Assembly (NCBI GenBank): GCA_030549495.1
Contig: JAUIRK010000641.1
Location: 434,001 to 498,000 of the forward strand
Direction of reading: 5' to 3'
DNA from: Nectonema munidae
Taxonomy: Eukaryota > Nematomorpha > Nectonematoida > Nectonematidae
DNA length: 64,000 nt
Shown here: positions 46,371 through 57,655 of the stretch, one piece after another
How the letters are laid out: the number at the start of each line of letters is the position of its first letter
How positions within the stretch are numbered: position 1 is the stretch's first letter
Notes under the pieces: model-generated
The model's input: only the letters and a program-made list of their open reading frames with translations
Databases searched by the model: none
Told to the model about the DNA's origin: nothing
Translations under genes and position numbers: made by a program

Positions 46371-47789
46371 ATAGAGATTTCACGAAGAACATGAATTTTG
46401 GAAAAGGAGAGATTAGCAAATATTCAAAGTGATATCCGTTTATATCACCTGATACTAAAACACATGATTTAAAAAAGCCAAGAACGAGAAAGAGATTCTC
46501 TTCAATAGAAAAGTTCTGAAATCGCTTAAATTACGAGCTAATATATCTATGAAAATAGTTTTTTCGAACATAGATTGCACAAAATGAATATCTAATGAAA
46601 GTAGAGCTACCAAGGTAGTCGTAGTTTAGATACTATATAAAGTATAGAAGAAATGAAATACAGACAACAAGCTGATAGCGAATTTGCAAGCAAAACAATA
46701 AAGATCCTATTGAGATTTTCAATTGATTAATTTTCATGAAAAATAAATGCCACTATCAGATTCGCAATCAATTATTTAGTTATAAGTGTGTTCACGTGAG
46801 AAAAAATTTCAATATTTCAAAAAAGAGGGGTAGCCAAAATAGCTCACGTCACTGAAGAAGAAATTTATTCATAAATTTTCTCATTCATTTAGCTTATTTT
46901 TTCTTGTGTTTATTTAAATAATTTTCTTCTTCTTCTTCTTCTTCCCGTCACTGAAAATAGTCGGTTACGAATAGGGTTAAGAAATATTTATCAGAAAAAT
47001 AGTCTATTTCGAGGCTCCAACATAAAACTTAAATGATAAAGAAGCACTTAACTTATATAGAAATTATTTTATGTGAAAAATAATAACAACACATTTTACA
47101 GAGCTCTTTGTTGGAATGACAACTTAAATGAGTACTTCCTAAATACGAAAACTCAAACTATGATTATTTGAGTTGTGAACTATCAGATCAAATCTCTTTA
47201 TACATAAATTACAACACATTGTGTTCAATACTGTCTGTATATACATAACTTTTTTAATACAATAAAAGAAAAAGTATGCAATATTTGTAAAAAACGCTAT
47301 CTAAATTTATGTGGAAAAACTGAGTCAAATAAACAAACCTGGGTAGTATATAATAGAATAAGGCTTATACAGAGAACTGGATTCGCGTTAAAGCTGTGGA
47401 AAGTTATTTTCTGTATTTATTTTTTGAAAAACATAATATATTTTGACTCAAAAGCCTATAAAGAAAAATAAATAGAAGAAAGACTGATAACAATTTCTGT
47501 AGCCGTTGTCAGAGGCAAACTTTTTTATGAACAATATATATAATGATGTATATCTGATATTCAAAAAAATTGGATCTATAGTATACTTAACAGTTTATGT
47601 AAATTTTTTTAAATATAATTTAAGAGCGAGTTGATATATTAGTTAGGGGTCGTTCACAATTGACGCCAACCAATTTTTGTCAAATTTTGCCACTCCTCTC
47701 CTATTGTCAACCAATGTCAACTTCACTCCCCCCCCCCCCTCCGACCTTTAGTTGACATCAACTTTTAAGAAAAAATAGATGAAAATTTT
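46371..47789. other. No gene; (TTC)n and a possible element end
   Basis: A (TTC)n run spans 46923-46944. GGGGTCGTTCACAATTGACG at 47646 resembles transposon ends common in arthropod genomes, and a C13 tract follows at about 47728-47740. No partner end was identified. Confidence 0.45.
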
Positions 47790-48278
47790 TTATTTTGTAG
47801 AAAATATTTGGTCAATTATATCAAAAATATTCAGGCCAAAACTATTTTTATCTTCATATTTAACTTCTTCTACTTCTTCTTCGTACCTTTCATTTTTTAA
47901 AATTATTTGAGCTTGTGTGGATTTAAAGATGCAAAATGGTGAGTGCTTGTTTTTTTCTTTGATTGAACAAAAGTTCTTTGAACACTTCAAGCAACTGCGG
48001 CGTTCTATTAAAGTTCTTCCTTCGGCATCTAATTTTTGCAAAAGAGGGCAGAACTCATCGAAATATCTACTTAATCCAAGAGTTTTCATAAACTGAGCTT
48101 GAAATAGTGAACCAAAATGACCGTTTATCATGTGTATAGTTAAGCCTTCTGTTGTTGAACTAATTGAAACAGGAGGTGGTAAAAATCTAAAAACAGAATT
48201 AGCAAAAATGCAGGTAACAACTTTCGCTTGAAAATCTAAGCTTAATCTCACACCAAATAAGCAAGAATGTGTTTTCAA
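47790..48278 (-). CDS. Unrecognised 162-residue ORF with a zinc-finger-like motif
   Basis: This is the longest open frame in the window, 162 codons from ATG at 48278 to a stop at 47790. I do not recognise it. Visible features: a moderately hydrophobic N-terminal half (MKTHSCLFGVRLSLDF, then VVTCIFANSVFRFLPPP), a central GHFGSLFQAQFMKTLGLSRY, then CLKCSKNFCSIKEKNKHSPFC (C-x2-C-x13-H-x3-C, a C2HC-like zinc finger). An acidic stretch RYEEEVEEVKYEDK closes with FGLNIFDIIDQIF. It lies between a possible element end (47646) and a gypsy fossil (48310), so it is more likely part of a mobile element than a host gene. It could be an exon or the 3' end of a longer protein. Confidence 0.4.
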   Translation of the reverse strand: MKTHSCLFGVRLSLDFQAKVVTCIFANSVFRFLPPPVSISSTTEGLTIHMINGHFGSLFQAQFMKTLGLSRYFDEFCPLLQKLDAEGRTLIERRSCLKCSKNFCSIKEKNKHSPFCIFKSTQAQIILKNERYEEEVEEVKYEDKNSFGLNIFDIIDQIFSTK

Positions 48279-48309
48279 TACTCGTTCTCTTTGCCTTCTT
48301 GGTTGTTTA

Positions 48310-49345
48310 ATAGAAAATGGACAAATAAGACCTGATCCTGAAAGAACCAGGTCCCTTCAAGTAAGGTTCCCGAAACACCGATTGAATTAGAAAGAGTTAA
48401 AGGTTTGTTCAGTTATTATTCCAAATGGATTCATAAATTTTCTGAATTAATTAACCCACTAATTTGTGCTAGTTTTCCTCTTGGTAAAGAACAAATTGAT
48501 GCTTTCAATGAAATAAAAAACAAAAATTCTGTAATTTGGGATATAGATGGTAAGACTACTTTTGAAGTTAAAATAGACGCAAGCGATTAAACCTTATCAG
48601 CGGTTCTCCATCAAGAAGGACGACCTGACGCCTTCTTTTCAAAGACTCTTTTAGGCAGTGAGAAGAAATATCCCATCATAGAGAAAGAAGCTCTCGCAAT
48701 CATTGAGACCCTGAAGCACTGGTGGCATTGCCTAGTAGATAAATTTTTCATTCTGTCTCTTTGCTCAACCAAAAACAAACTAACAAAATCAAAACGAGAA
48801 GATTTTAAGATGGAGACTCGAACTTTCCAGTTATTACTTTGACATAGAACATAAATCCGGTAAGTTGAACGTTGTTGCAGACGCTCTCTCTAGACTTTGT
48901 TCAAGCCAATCATCCTGCCATCCAATTGAAAACCTTCGTTTCCTTCATTCAAAATTAGCTCATCCTGAAGTCACGCGGTTGCAGAACTAAGAATTTATCA
49001 TTTTTTTATTGCAGAAGTCCGTATGTTCCAAATGTCCTGTGTGCTTTTGGATCAAGCCAAGGTTCGTAAAAGTTGAAGAAACAATGATAAAGGCTACAAG
49101 AATATGGGAGCGACTCAATTTGGACTTCAAAGGACCACTACCTAGTGCTAAGCATAATAAATGTGTTCTTGTGGTTGGCGACGAGTTTTCGCTATTCCCT
49201 TTTGCCTTGCCTTGACATATAGTCTACGACTTTGATAAAGCAGTTAACAGGTTTGTTTTCCGTATTTGGACTTCCAAATTACGTTCATTCTGATCGTGGA
49301 AGTGGATTCATGAGTGCCCCCTGTTTTTTATAGTTGATTGGTTAA
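48310..49345 (+). mobile_element. Ty3/gypsy-like LTR retrotransposon fossil (RT end, RNase H, integrase)
   Basis: Plus-strand sequence matches, in order, the end of a Ty3/gypsy reverse transcriptase, its RNase H region, and the zinc-binding and core parts of the integrase. It resembles the gypsy lineage whose integrase has the CP.C...K phrase near the start of this domain. The element is broken, with several breaks, and is a fragment of about 1 kb. Gag, protease, most of the RT and both LTRs are missing. It looks old. Confidence 0.85.
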
Positions 49346-50086
49346 AGTGAATTTGATAAAATTATATAGTGTAACAGCGAGGTTAAATCTATTATAAACA
49401 TGACAGTTTGTTGTAATATCTTCACAAAATTAATGTTAGATTTTTATGTATTGTATGTAATCATCCACTTTTTATCACATAAAGCATATTTTATCATTTT
49501 ACCGAAGAAAAATAAACTTGTTTTTGGTTGGTAAAATGTAAACACTACTAATTTGCAGCTAACATCGAGCTATGGATAATCTAGCAGAAGAGAGGCTTAA
49601 ACCCGGAACTTCAAATCGATAGCAGCGCTTCTAACCGTTTAACCTCGCAGCCAATAAACCACTTACGTTTTGATAAAAACGGAAAAATTAGTTTAAACTT
49701 TTAAATAACTACTTTTCACGATAGAAAATATTAGAAAAAAATTCGAAAAAGTGGCACAGCCCCCCCCCCCCTATCTTTTTTTTTTTTTAAAAATTTAGAA
49801 ATGATAGAAAGTATATTTGTGTTGAATTTTGGTACATTGTTGCCAAATGCAACAAAGTAATTGGCGGAGTCGATGTAATGGACAGAGCCTAAAAAGAAAA
49901 ATAAAAAATTTCAGAAAACAAAAATAAAAAGAGCGCTTTCCGTCGATGCTCTTTTTTGGAGCATTCAAAAAAAGAATTAAAAGAGAAAAAGTTTAGACAT
50001 TTCAACTTTTATTTGTTAAATAAAATCAAAAATCGATAGAAACTTATAATAGAAAATTTCTTTCCTTTATTTCTTTTTTTCCTATA
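49346..50086. other. Non-coding stretch with a SINE fragment and C tract
   Basis: A tRNA-like segment lies at 49594-49655 (listed separately). A C11 tract followed by T10 sits at about 49759-49787. Nothing else is recognised. Confidence 0.5.
49594..49655 (-). repeat. tRNA-like segment of a SINE
   Basis: On the minus strand GGCTGCGAGGTTAAACGG opens a D-arm-like A-box, and GGGTTTAAGCC is a decayed B-box (GGGTTCGAACC). The spacing of about 40 bp is right for a tRNA-derived head. Confidence 0.5.
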
Positions 50087-50201
50087 TTAACCGGTTAACG
50101 ACGAGAGGGGACTTTATAAAAATACGATCGTCTGCTTTTATAAATGCAATCGTCTGCTTTACACTAAATATCCTTTCATTATTCTTGTGGTTTCGGGTTA
50201 A
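50087..50201. mobile_element. piggyBac-type MITE (TTAA-flanked), copy D
   Basis: TTAA at 50087-50090 and 50198-50201 enclose CCGGTTAACGACGAG on the left and TTTCGG on the right. ATCGTCTGC(T) occurs at 50127 and 50147, and TCTGCTTTACACTAAATATC aligns with TCTGCTTTACATTAGATATC in copy A (7309-7446). It is 115 bp, with a small internal deletion relative to copy A. Confidence 0.7.
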
Positions 50202-50366
50202 TCTAGATGGCGAAAATATAGAATGAATAAAATAATGCGCTAAGTACAATGTTATTTTAGTTGTAGAGTTATTAACATGAAAAAGTATTGTTCAAGGTGT
50301 AATAATAGACCAAATATCTCAATTCAACATTAATTATATGAAGGAATAAGTTGATGTTAGGTTCTC

Positions 50367-50372
50367 TTTATT
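50367..50372 (-). terminator. Poly(A) signal AATAAA of the POLE3-like gene
   Basis: On the minus strand AATAAA lies 76 bp after the stop codon at 50448, an ordinary 3'-UTR distance. Confidence 0.5.
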
Positions 50373-50447
50373 TAAAGAAGGAAGATTATAAACATTTTTG
50401 TATTATGCCACACCTCAAAATACAAAGTGGAATAATTTTGTAAAGTT

Positions 50448-50712
50448 CTAAGCAATCTCCTCTATATCAGGAGTGGCAGACTCTTCCTTTTCTGTATCTT
50501 GCAAAGCATCTTGAGATTTAGCTTCCAACCTTTCAGCAGCTACGATAAAAGTAGGTTAATATTAAAGCAAAGTGATTGCAAACTGCTTACTTTTTTGATA
50601 ACTTGACAGCTCTTGCAAGAAATTTTCGTCAAAGTCCATATCCTTAACAGCATTTATGATATCTGCTCCTAGAAGAGTTTTTCGTTTGTTTCGCAAGGCA
50701 TAGTCATTTGCA
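50448..50712 (-). CDS. POLE3: POLE3-like histone-fold protein, last two exons
   Basis: Exon 50591-50712 is preceded by an acceptor (CTGTTTCAG) and ends at a donor (GTAAGC). It encodes ANDYALRNKRKTLLGADIIN and then AVKDMDFDENFLQELSSYQK. A 51-nt intron (50540-50590, GTAAGC...CGTAG) is followed by exon 50448-50539, giving AERLEAKSQDALQDTEKEES and ATPDIEEIA with a stop. The split codon joins in phase. The first part matches the end of the histone fold in DNA polymerase epsilon subunit 3 (human C-A-N-N-F-A-M-K-G-K-R-K-T-L), and an acidic tail is also usual there. The family pairs with POLE4 in polymerase epsilon and with chromatin remodelling (CHRAC). The incoming exon carries one base of a split codon, so earlier exons exist; I did not find them to the right. 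NF-YB or another histone-fold protein is the alternative. Both exons are intact, unlike everything around them. Confidence 0.72.
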
Positions 50713-51005
50713 CTGAAACAGGATGTCTCAATCAATAGAAAATAATCAAAAATTTGTGAATTCCTAATTTACAATATCGATTTAGGACATTTTCTTGGAT
50801 ATATAGGGCGTATAAGATTGTCTAACTTACATATACTTTATAGAGTACGCGCCAAATATAGCGTTTTTTTAGGTTAGAGGAGACATACTATATTTTGTCC
50901 CCTCAACTTTTTAGGGCTTTCTTCTTCCCTAAAGAAATTATAGATACAATGAGGGTTGAAATTTACACAACCCATGGACATTAAGTTTTAATGACTATAT
51001 TTTTA

Positions 51006-51160
51006 GTTGTTGGTATCGCATCGATAGGGAAGAACAATCTTACACAGCTGGACAGATGGTAAGGATAGTCATGATCGGGAATCGAACCCAAACCATCTGG
51101 ATCAAGACCTTACGCTCCTAACACTAGGTCATCTGCCGATAAACTACACCAACAACGATG
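51006..51160 (-). repeat. tRNA-derived SINE, family 2
   Basis: On the minus strand the A-box region is TGACCTAGTGTTAGGAGCG and the B-box is TGGGTTCGATTCC (complement of 51078-51090). The body reads ACCATCTGTCCAGCTGTG, then CCCTATCGATGCGATACC. The body is shared with 17887-17950. This family differs from family 1 after the tRNA head. Confidence 0.75.
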
Positions 51161-52865
51161 GCAGATATGAAGCTAATATTTCAAATATTGTTGACATATG
51201 ACGGAACAAGGTATATGCTGAAAAACTACAAAATTTCCGAAACTCACCAATTTTTGAATTAAAAAAACTTTTTCCTTTTTTTTGTCAAAATTATGCTTTC
51301 TATCAAATAAAATATTTTGTGAAGTTTTGGAAAATTTTACAAAGAAAATTAAATCCAATTTTGCTAGGAAAAAGTAAAATCCAAGAAATTTCAGGATTTT
51401 CTCCAATCCAAGAAAAATAGGCAATTCTATTGATTTGTGGTTAAGTTAAATTTTGGCACAAACAGAGAAGATCAAAAGAAGTTTGAGATCGAAGAATATA
51501 ATTATTAAATCACATTACAAAGTCTATCTACTTATGTAGTGACATGAAATTTCTCTAAAAAGGTCTTCTTTAGATTTTTTAGCAAATAAATATATTATAT
51601 AATGTTTACCTATGATGTTACTAATAGTTTTATCTCTTCAAACTTTATAGATTAGCATGCGCCTAAGGAAGAAGATTGATCTAATTTCAAAATGCCTACG
51701 TTATTAGAGAGGATATTTTATATGCTTCGAAAATTTTGATAATGACATATTGATTTTAGAAAGTAGGAACTGAATAAAAAATTATTGATTTTTCTTCGTA
51801 AGATAATTCTGTGCTAAATATATTTATATATATATATACTGTTCTAAATCTTAAGACATACTATTTTAGTTGAAACAAATAATCAATCAAGAAATAGAAG
51901 GTAATGATGGCAAAAAGGTTAGACTCAATATACTAAAAATATCATTATAATCTTAGATAAAATTATTGAAACAGAGGTATAACCGCAAAGAAACACACAC
52001 AAATATAAACTAAAGGCAAATGTAAAGGTACCATGAAATGTTTCAACGAGAAAGGCCCAGGTGATCAGCTAGCATCGAAATATGAGTAGTGAAGGGTATA
52101 TAGAAAAAAAGCTTTTTCCTTGTATTTTTACTAAAAAATGTTATAAGAAAAGACTGGATTTTTTCACAGGATATGGTAAAAATTACAAAAAATTAATTTT
52201 AATAAATTCAGAGCAGCAAAATTAGTAGAACTGATTATCGATGTTTTTTTCCTACTCCACAGCCCGATAAATCGCTAAACCAATTTTTAAAGGTCAGCAA
52301 GAAAGTAAATAAATAATTAAGCGTACTGTTTTGCTTTTCCTTATAGAAATTCTACTTAGGATGCATCATATATTGCGGGGGCAGACTGATTTTCGCTAAA
52401 CCTGTTTTGGTGCAAATTCAAAAATTCAGATGAAAAGCGTACACTAATTATGTTCCAAATTATTTTTGTGAAAGAAAATGTATTTTAGTTAAAAGAACTT
52501 TCCCCAAAAGAAACCACCATAAAAAGTGTGAAGATTATATTAAGATGGAAGTATTGTTGTGTATAATACTTGGTTGAAATAGCCAAGACAAAAATACTGG
52601 CAGCTTTGGAAATTGCGATTTTCGCTTCTTTAGAAACAGATACATTTTCAGGAAGCTAAATATATATTTAAAAAAATGTTAATGATTTTATACACAGGGA
52701 AAAAATAGGAAAAGAAAAATGCTTTTCGTACATTCAAATATTTAGCGCTTATATTGATGACTGAGTTCATAAAAAATTGAAATATATCTTATGATTGGCA
52801 TCACACAGTTTTGATATTCATTTTTATATTGAATTTTTTTTCTTGTTTATCAATGTTTGATTGAT
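51161..52865. other. No recognised feature
   Basis: AT-rich DNA. I searched it for upstream POLE3 exons on the minus strand and saw none. Confidence 0.4.
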
Positions 52866-52866
52866 A

Positions 52867-54048
52867 AGTCAAATTTGTCCAAACCGAAACTTGAGTAAAC
52901 CGAAAACTTGTTAAAACCGTAACTTAAGAGTGGCACCGACTTCTTCCATTGATAAAATGTATATATTGCCTTCTAAAAACCGAAACTTGCGTATTCTGAA
53001 AAGCGAAACAAAAATCAAAAACATTACAGGTTTCGTAATAGTAAAAAATGTTGTGAAAATCGAAATAGGCTTAAGAGTTTGTTAAGTCTTGAGCTTATGC
53101 AAAAGGTAATAAGAATTGTTTCTCTTTTGTTTTAATATGTGTATGTAGTTATGAGATAAAACAGATGGTTGCACTAAAAATTGAACAAGAATATATTTAC
53201 TAGTGTGCAATATGATAACAGTACTTATTATCATCCATGCATCATCATAACATAACAGTTATAAAAGTAATAAGAATTGTTTCTCTTTTGTTTTACTATT
53301 TGTATGTAGTTATGAGATAACACAGATTGTTGCACTAAAAGTTGAACAAGAATATATTTACTAGTGTGCAATATGATAACAGTTAGAGCTTCAACTATTA
53401 CCTCTTGTTTTCAACTTTGCGGATTCACAAGTGAAACTTCTTCCGAACAAAACTTCTCAATAGAAAAAGATGTACAAGATCTTTCATTAATGGTCTCTGA
53501 AATCGTTGAAGGTGATATAAATTTACAAGAATATATTGATATTGACAAAAATGCTCACATTGAAAATGATTCTTCTGACTGGGAGAGAATTATTTTAGAT
53601 CATCATCTAGAAAGAGAAAATTGCTCAATATCAAGCTTAAGTAGCCAAGAGTCTGCTCCAAAAAATACAATCACGATTGAAGATGTGATTTCAATGATGA
53701 AAACTGTAAAAAATTTTGCTTTAAATACTTCAATGTTATCGATGTACGAAAATGCCTCAAAAGTTTTACAAGACGCTGAATTAGAGTTAGTGAAAAAAAA
53801 CTCAAAAGTAAACAAAAAACTATGATTGATTATTTTTTTATTAAAAAATAAATTTGAATAATGTTTATGATGAGCTTTTTATCAATATATATTGAAATTT
53901 ACAACTTCTATATATCATGTGTACTTTAAAATGAATGTGTAATTTGGGATGTTTCACTTAGTTTATACGAAGACTTCTATAAACCGAAATGTTGTCTAAA
54001 CCGAAAATAATCTGTTTACTTGAACTTTGGTTTATACAAGTTTGACTG
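52867..54048 (+). mobile_element. pogo/Tigger-like deletion derivative
   Basis: The left end (TA-AGTCAAATTTGTCCAAACCG) and right end (ATACAAGTTTGACTG-TA) are inverted repeats next to TA. AAACCGAAA-type words recur in both subterminal regions. A 153-residue frame at 53364-53825 begins near ITVRASTITSCFQLCGFTSE and continues acidic to EDVISMMKTVKNFALNTSM. This matches the C-terminal end of jerky/Tigger transposases (TI.NCF..AGF, then an acidic tail). The DNA-binding and DDE parts are deleted. A 117-bp segment is duplicated within it. Confidence 0.82.
53106..53383 (+). repeat. 117-bp direct duplication inside the Tigger element
   Basis: 53106-53222 and 53267-53383 are both exactly 117 bp and differ at about six positions, separated by 44 bp. 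The transposase-tail frame runs out of the second copy; the first copy leads into unrelated sequence after GATAACAGT. Confidence 0.9.
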
Positions 54049-54353
54049 TATATACTTTTAATATACCTTAAAACTAGAGAGCGTTACTGTTTTAGTTGTC
54101 TTAAAAGCATAAGGAAAAAATAAGTAGAGAGTCGATAAGTATTTCTCTCCAAATATGATAAAAGAAGGAGAAAGATGAGTTGATAAAATTATTGAAATTA
54201 GAAAATCGAGAAACTACACGATAACGCCATTTTAATCAAAAACAGTTCATTCAAAATAAAGTCGCAAAGTATGATGATTATTGAACAAGTCAGAAAAAAA
54301 TTTTGCCTTAAAATATCATATACCACAATGTTAATATAGTTCTCTCTCTAGAG

Positions 54354-55275
54354 CAGTGCTCTCCAAACCACAGGCGTAACCAGCTTTCATCCTCGGGGGG
54401 CATGAAAAATTCAAAAGGGGGGGGGGGGGGGGGGGAGGGGGCAAAAAATGTATTATTTATTTTAATTTACCATCTGAAATATATGAATAGAGCTTTGGAA
54501 GATGAAATTTAAATCAGATTTAAAAAAAATTGTAAAAAATAACACAAAATTTATTAAAAAATTATAAAAGAAGTGTTTATATAGATAACTTTTTAGGTTT
54601 TTGAAGTCATACTTTTTTGAACATTTCAAAAGTAGTAGAATTAGTCATTCTTTTTTCACAATGTAAAAGTGTAAGTTTAGCTTCTCTATAGGAAGTCATC
54701 GATCTACGATGAGAGGTGTTAATTCTATTGAGAGCAGAAATGATAGAACTGGAGGTTGTTGTAGAGATAAGGTGATATATTTTAATATATCAGCTCCTTC
54801 AAGCGATAAAATAAAGTTGGTTATTTTCAAAATGTTCTCTTTTTTATATAAGACTTGTCAAGAACACACATATTCAAAAATTAAGCTTTTTTTGGTATCT
54901 TAATTAATTTTTCAGGCAGGGGGCGGTGCTAAAGATTTTCAAGGGGGGGGGGGAGGGGAGGGAGGCGGCTCTCTGTCCCTCCTTAGCTACGCCTCTGCTC
55001 CAAACTTATTCAAGCTTCGCCTCTTGACACACAAAATACCTCACAAAAATTAATGAGATTGAAATTCATAGATAGTTAAAAAGAATAATGAAAGTGTCTT
55101 ATTTTAAAATTTTCAATTTGACTCTGTTTGAGTTCCGTGATTAATTGGACTCATGAAAGTGTATAGTAAGAATTGGAAGAAAATTTTGTAAAAAATTTAA
55201 TTCGTTTTTACAAATAAAAATTTTTCAACATCAACTTTATCTCTCCAAATTTCTTAATCCCACTTTGGGAAACAG
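54354..55275. mobile_element. hAT-type MITE (CAGTG...CCAAACTT), interrupted near its left end
   Basis: Without the insert at 54369-54997, the left end reads CAGTGCTCTCCAAAC then TTATTCAAG, and the right end CACTTTGGGAAACAG. The flanks CTCTAGAG and TTCTGGAG agree at six of eight. It belongs to the same broad CAGTGTTTCCCAAA family as 26283-26787. Confidence 0.65.
54369..54997. mobile_element. Nested 629-bp MITE with perfect 8-bp duplication CTCCAAAC
   Basis: CTCCAAAC at 54361-54368 repeats exactly at 54998-55005. The ends are CACAGGCGTAACCAGC and CTTAGCTACGCCTCTG, related to the 26522 and 23164 elements. A G-tract at 54415-54443 and G-runs at 54942-54964 lie near the ends. The interior is AT-rich, and a 64-codon frame at 54709-54903 has no family signature. 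Confidence 0.88.
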
Positions 55276-55283
55276 TTCTGGAG

Positions 55284-56398
55284 CTGTGTATCGAGCATGT
55301 TAGGACTGGAAAAGATCGATAAAATATTTTCATATTCTATTCCTCCACTTTTACAAAATATTCGAGTCCAAGAAAGGATATGTTTCAGTTTCAGTGTAAT
55401 TAATTTTGTTAAACTGAAATTTTTTAATCACAGAAAAGGTAGGAACATGAGTTTAATTCATATATATAGGAGAAAAAATATACATCATTCGTGTAATGTT
55501 GTAGTTGGATATTGACATGATATTCAAAGAAATATCTCTTCATGTAGAGCTTTGGAAAGTATATGTAGATCTGACTCAGGGGAGCACGTCCAGTTGATGG
55601 GCGGGTGAAAGGAGGTTTGCCTATTAATAATTCGAGCCTGGCCAAGAGTTTTAGCTATTAATTGTTTATTTTTACTTTCTCCTTTACTAGCATAGCATTA
55701 ACGCTTTAATCATGACAATGATTTCTTCTTTAAAGTCATTTTAGGAACTAATTTTACATAACTTTTATAAGAGGATAAATTCATGCAAAATTTTTTAGTT
55801 AAAATCATAAAAATCGCCCAAAAAATTCAACCAAGCCCTAAGTGAAAATTTACATCATCCCTGACTGAAGTAACATTTAGTAAGTGCTTGTTTTGTTTAT
55901 AGAATATTTAAAAGGAAGTTACAAAATATAGTGGTGATTTTTATATTATTCCATCTAAGTTTGTAGATGTTTGTCTCTACTCTTCACTTCAGTTTCACCA
56001 CATAAATAGAAGGCTAAGTTAACGAGAAGATAGTTATAATAACTTTTTAGTTAATAACTTTTGGACCGTTTTTATAATTTATTTCAAGTTTTAATTCATC
56101 CAAAAAATTAATTACTGATTAGTTAATTAGATTTCAAGTTTTCTTTTTGATTATGCTTTTATACATCATTTCGAATTTGTGAATTGAAAATTTAATTAAA
56201 AAAAATTTCTACACTATTTAAAAAGTGGACTCTTAAAATTGTTTTATATTTCATTTATATAAAAAATAAATATATTAGTTGATCAAAAAATTTCTCCAGT
56301 TGAAATAATTTAAAAAGTTAGTTAATTAATTAAGAATTGTTTGTGACGTTCGTACCCATCTTTACGGATAACGTGGTCTCACCCGATTAAACGACTAA
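55284..56398. other. No gene; single MITE end
   Basis: CAGGGGAGCACGTCCAG at 55576 is a variant end of the CAGGGGCGCACATCC family without a partner. Nothing else is recognised. Confidence 0.45.
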
Positions 56399-57655
56399 AT
56401 AGTCCCAAAATAGCTAATATACCAAAACAGCTTGTTCCAAAATAGCTAGTATACCAAAATAGCTAGTTTACCAAAATAGTTAATATTGAGACTAGCTGTT
56501 TAGTCATATAATCGTCTATTTCGACTAGGAAACATTGGGTTTGGAAGAACACGATCATAATTTGTTTTTTACAATAAAAAGCACTTTATTTTTATTAATT
56601 TGTTTTTACAACAGAAATATTCTTATTCATTATACAAATAATGCGAAACTATCTCTTCTGGAAACTAGTTAGGAAACTTTCTATTTCTGGGTTTTAAAAA
56701 GTAGTAAAGCCGATATACTTTATTTAAAATTTATATAACATTAAAAAGGAGGTCGTATGTGCTAACATCAAAGTCCAAACTTTTATAAAGTTAAAAAATT
56801 AATACAATTTAAAATTCATAAAGCAAGGTTTTGTTAAAAGAGCTTACGTATATTTATTCAATATTTGATAATATAGGAAATGCCACGTAAAAATTCAAAT
56901 TTTGAAATTTCGAAGTCTATCTTTTAAAGTTTGAATTCTTCCATTAATTGAATTTGACTTTTTTTACTTGTAGTCTCTCTTTCGCCTGATAAATAAACAG
57001 TCAACTTAGTTCTTTGCATACTTTCTTCCTGTTGAATGCCTCTTAAAAACCGCCATAATGAAGGATGTGGGGAATCATATAGGGTCTGAATTGCTCGGTG
57101 CCATCCTTCAAGCTTGTTCGTGGTTCTTGGTAAACAATCAGTCGACCTTCTTCCTCCTGTTCTTTGGGGCTTTCTAATGTATGTATCTTTAAAATAACAA
57201 TATAATTCTTCCATCTTTTGCTCGATTTGAAGATCTTCAAGTGTATCCAGCAATTCTTCAAATGCTTAGATTATTTCATCTGGGGGTAGGAATGCTAATG
57301 CAGGAAGCAATTTACAATAAAGTCAGGAGTTGGCATCATTTTACATAACTATTTGTTAGACCAATACTTTGAATTTTCCTCAAATTGCCAGTGAAAGATG
57401 GAAGAAACTCCAAAATCGATTGTAAACAGCAAAAAGAAAAAGGTAAGTTGTGGTGAGACATTCAAATGATGTTTGAACATTACAAGAATACAGGAAATTG
57501 GTGTTTTGGTACACTATTTTAAAACCAGCTATTTTTGAACTAGCTATTTTGATATACTAGCTATTATGGAACTAGCTATTTTGGTATACTAGCTGTTTTG
57601 GACAAGCTATTTTAGAACCAGCTATTTTGGGACTAGCTGTTTTTGGTTTCACACG
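56399..57655 (-). mobile_element. Foldback-like MULE derivative with inverted arrays of 15/17-bp units
   Basis: The left array (about 56400-56500) has about six units such as AGTCCCAAAATAGCT and AGTATACCAAAATAGCT. The right array (about 57505-57650) has about eight inverted units such as AGCTATTTTGGGACT and AGCTATTTTGGTATACT. Units alternate between about 15 and 17 bp. Between them the minus strand encodes the end of a MULE transposase: LPALAFLPPDEII, a stop, then AFEELLDTLEDLQIEQKMEE with YCYFKDTYIRKPQRTGGRRS, then PRTTNKLEGWHRAIQTLYDS and HPSLWRFLRGIQQEE (57320-56924). The R-T-N-N-x-x-E-G-W-H box and HPS.WRF are typical. The catalytic DDE region is gone. A stray pair of units lies at 58797-58835. 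Confidence 0.8.

Noticed and set aside
54709-54903. 64-codon open frame inside the nested MITE
   Set aside because: No family signature, and it lies in a short non-autonomous element.
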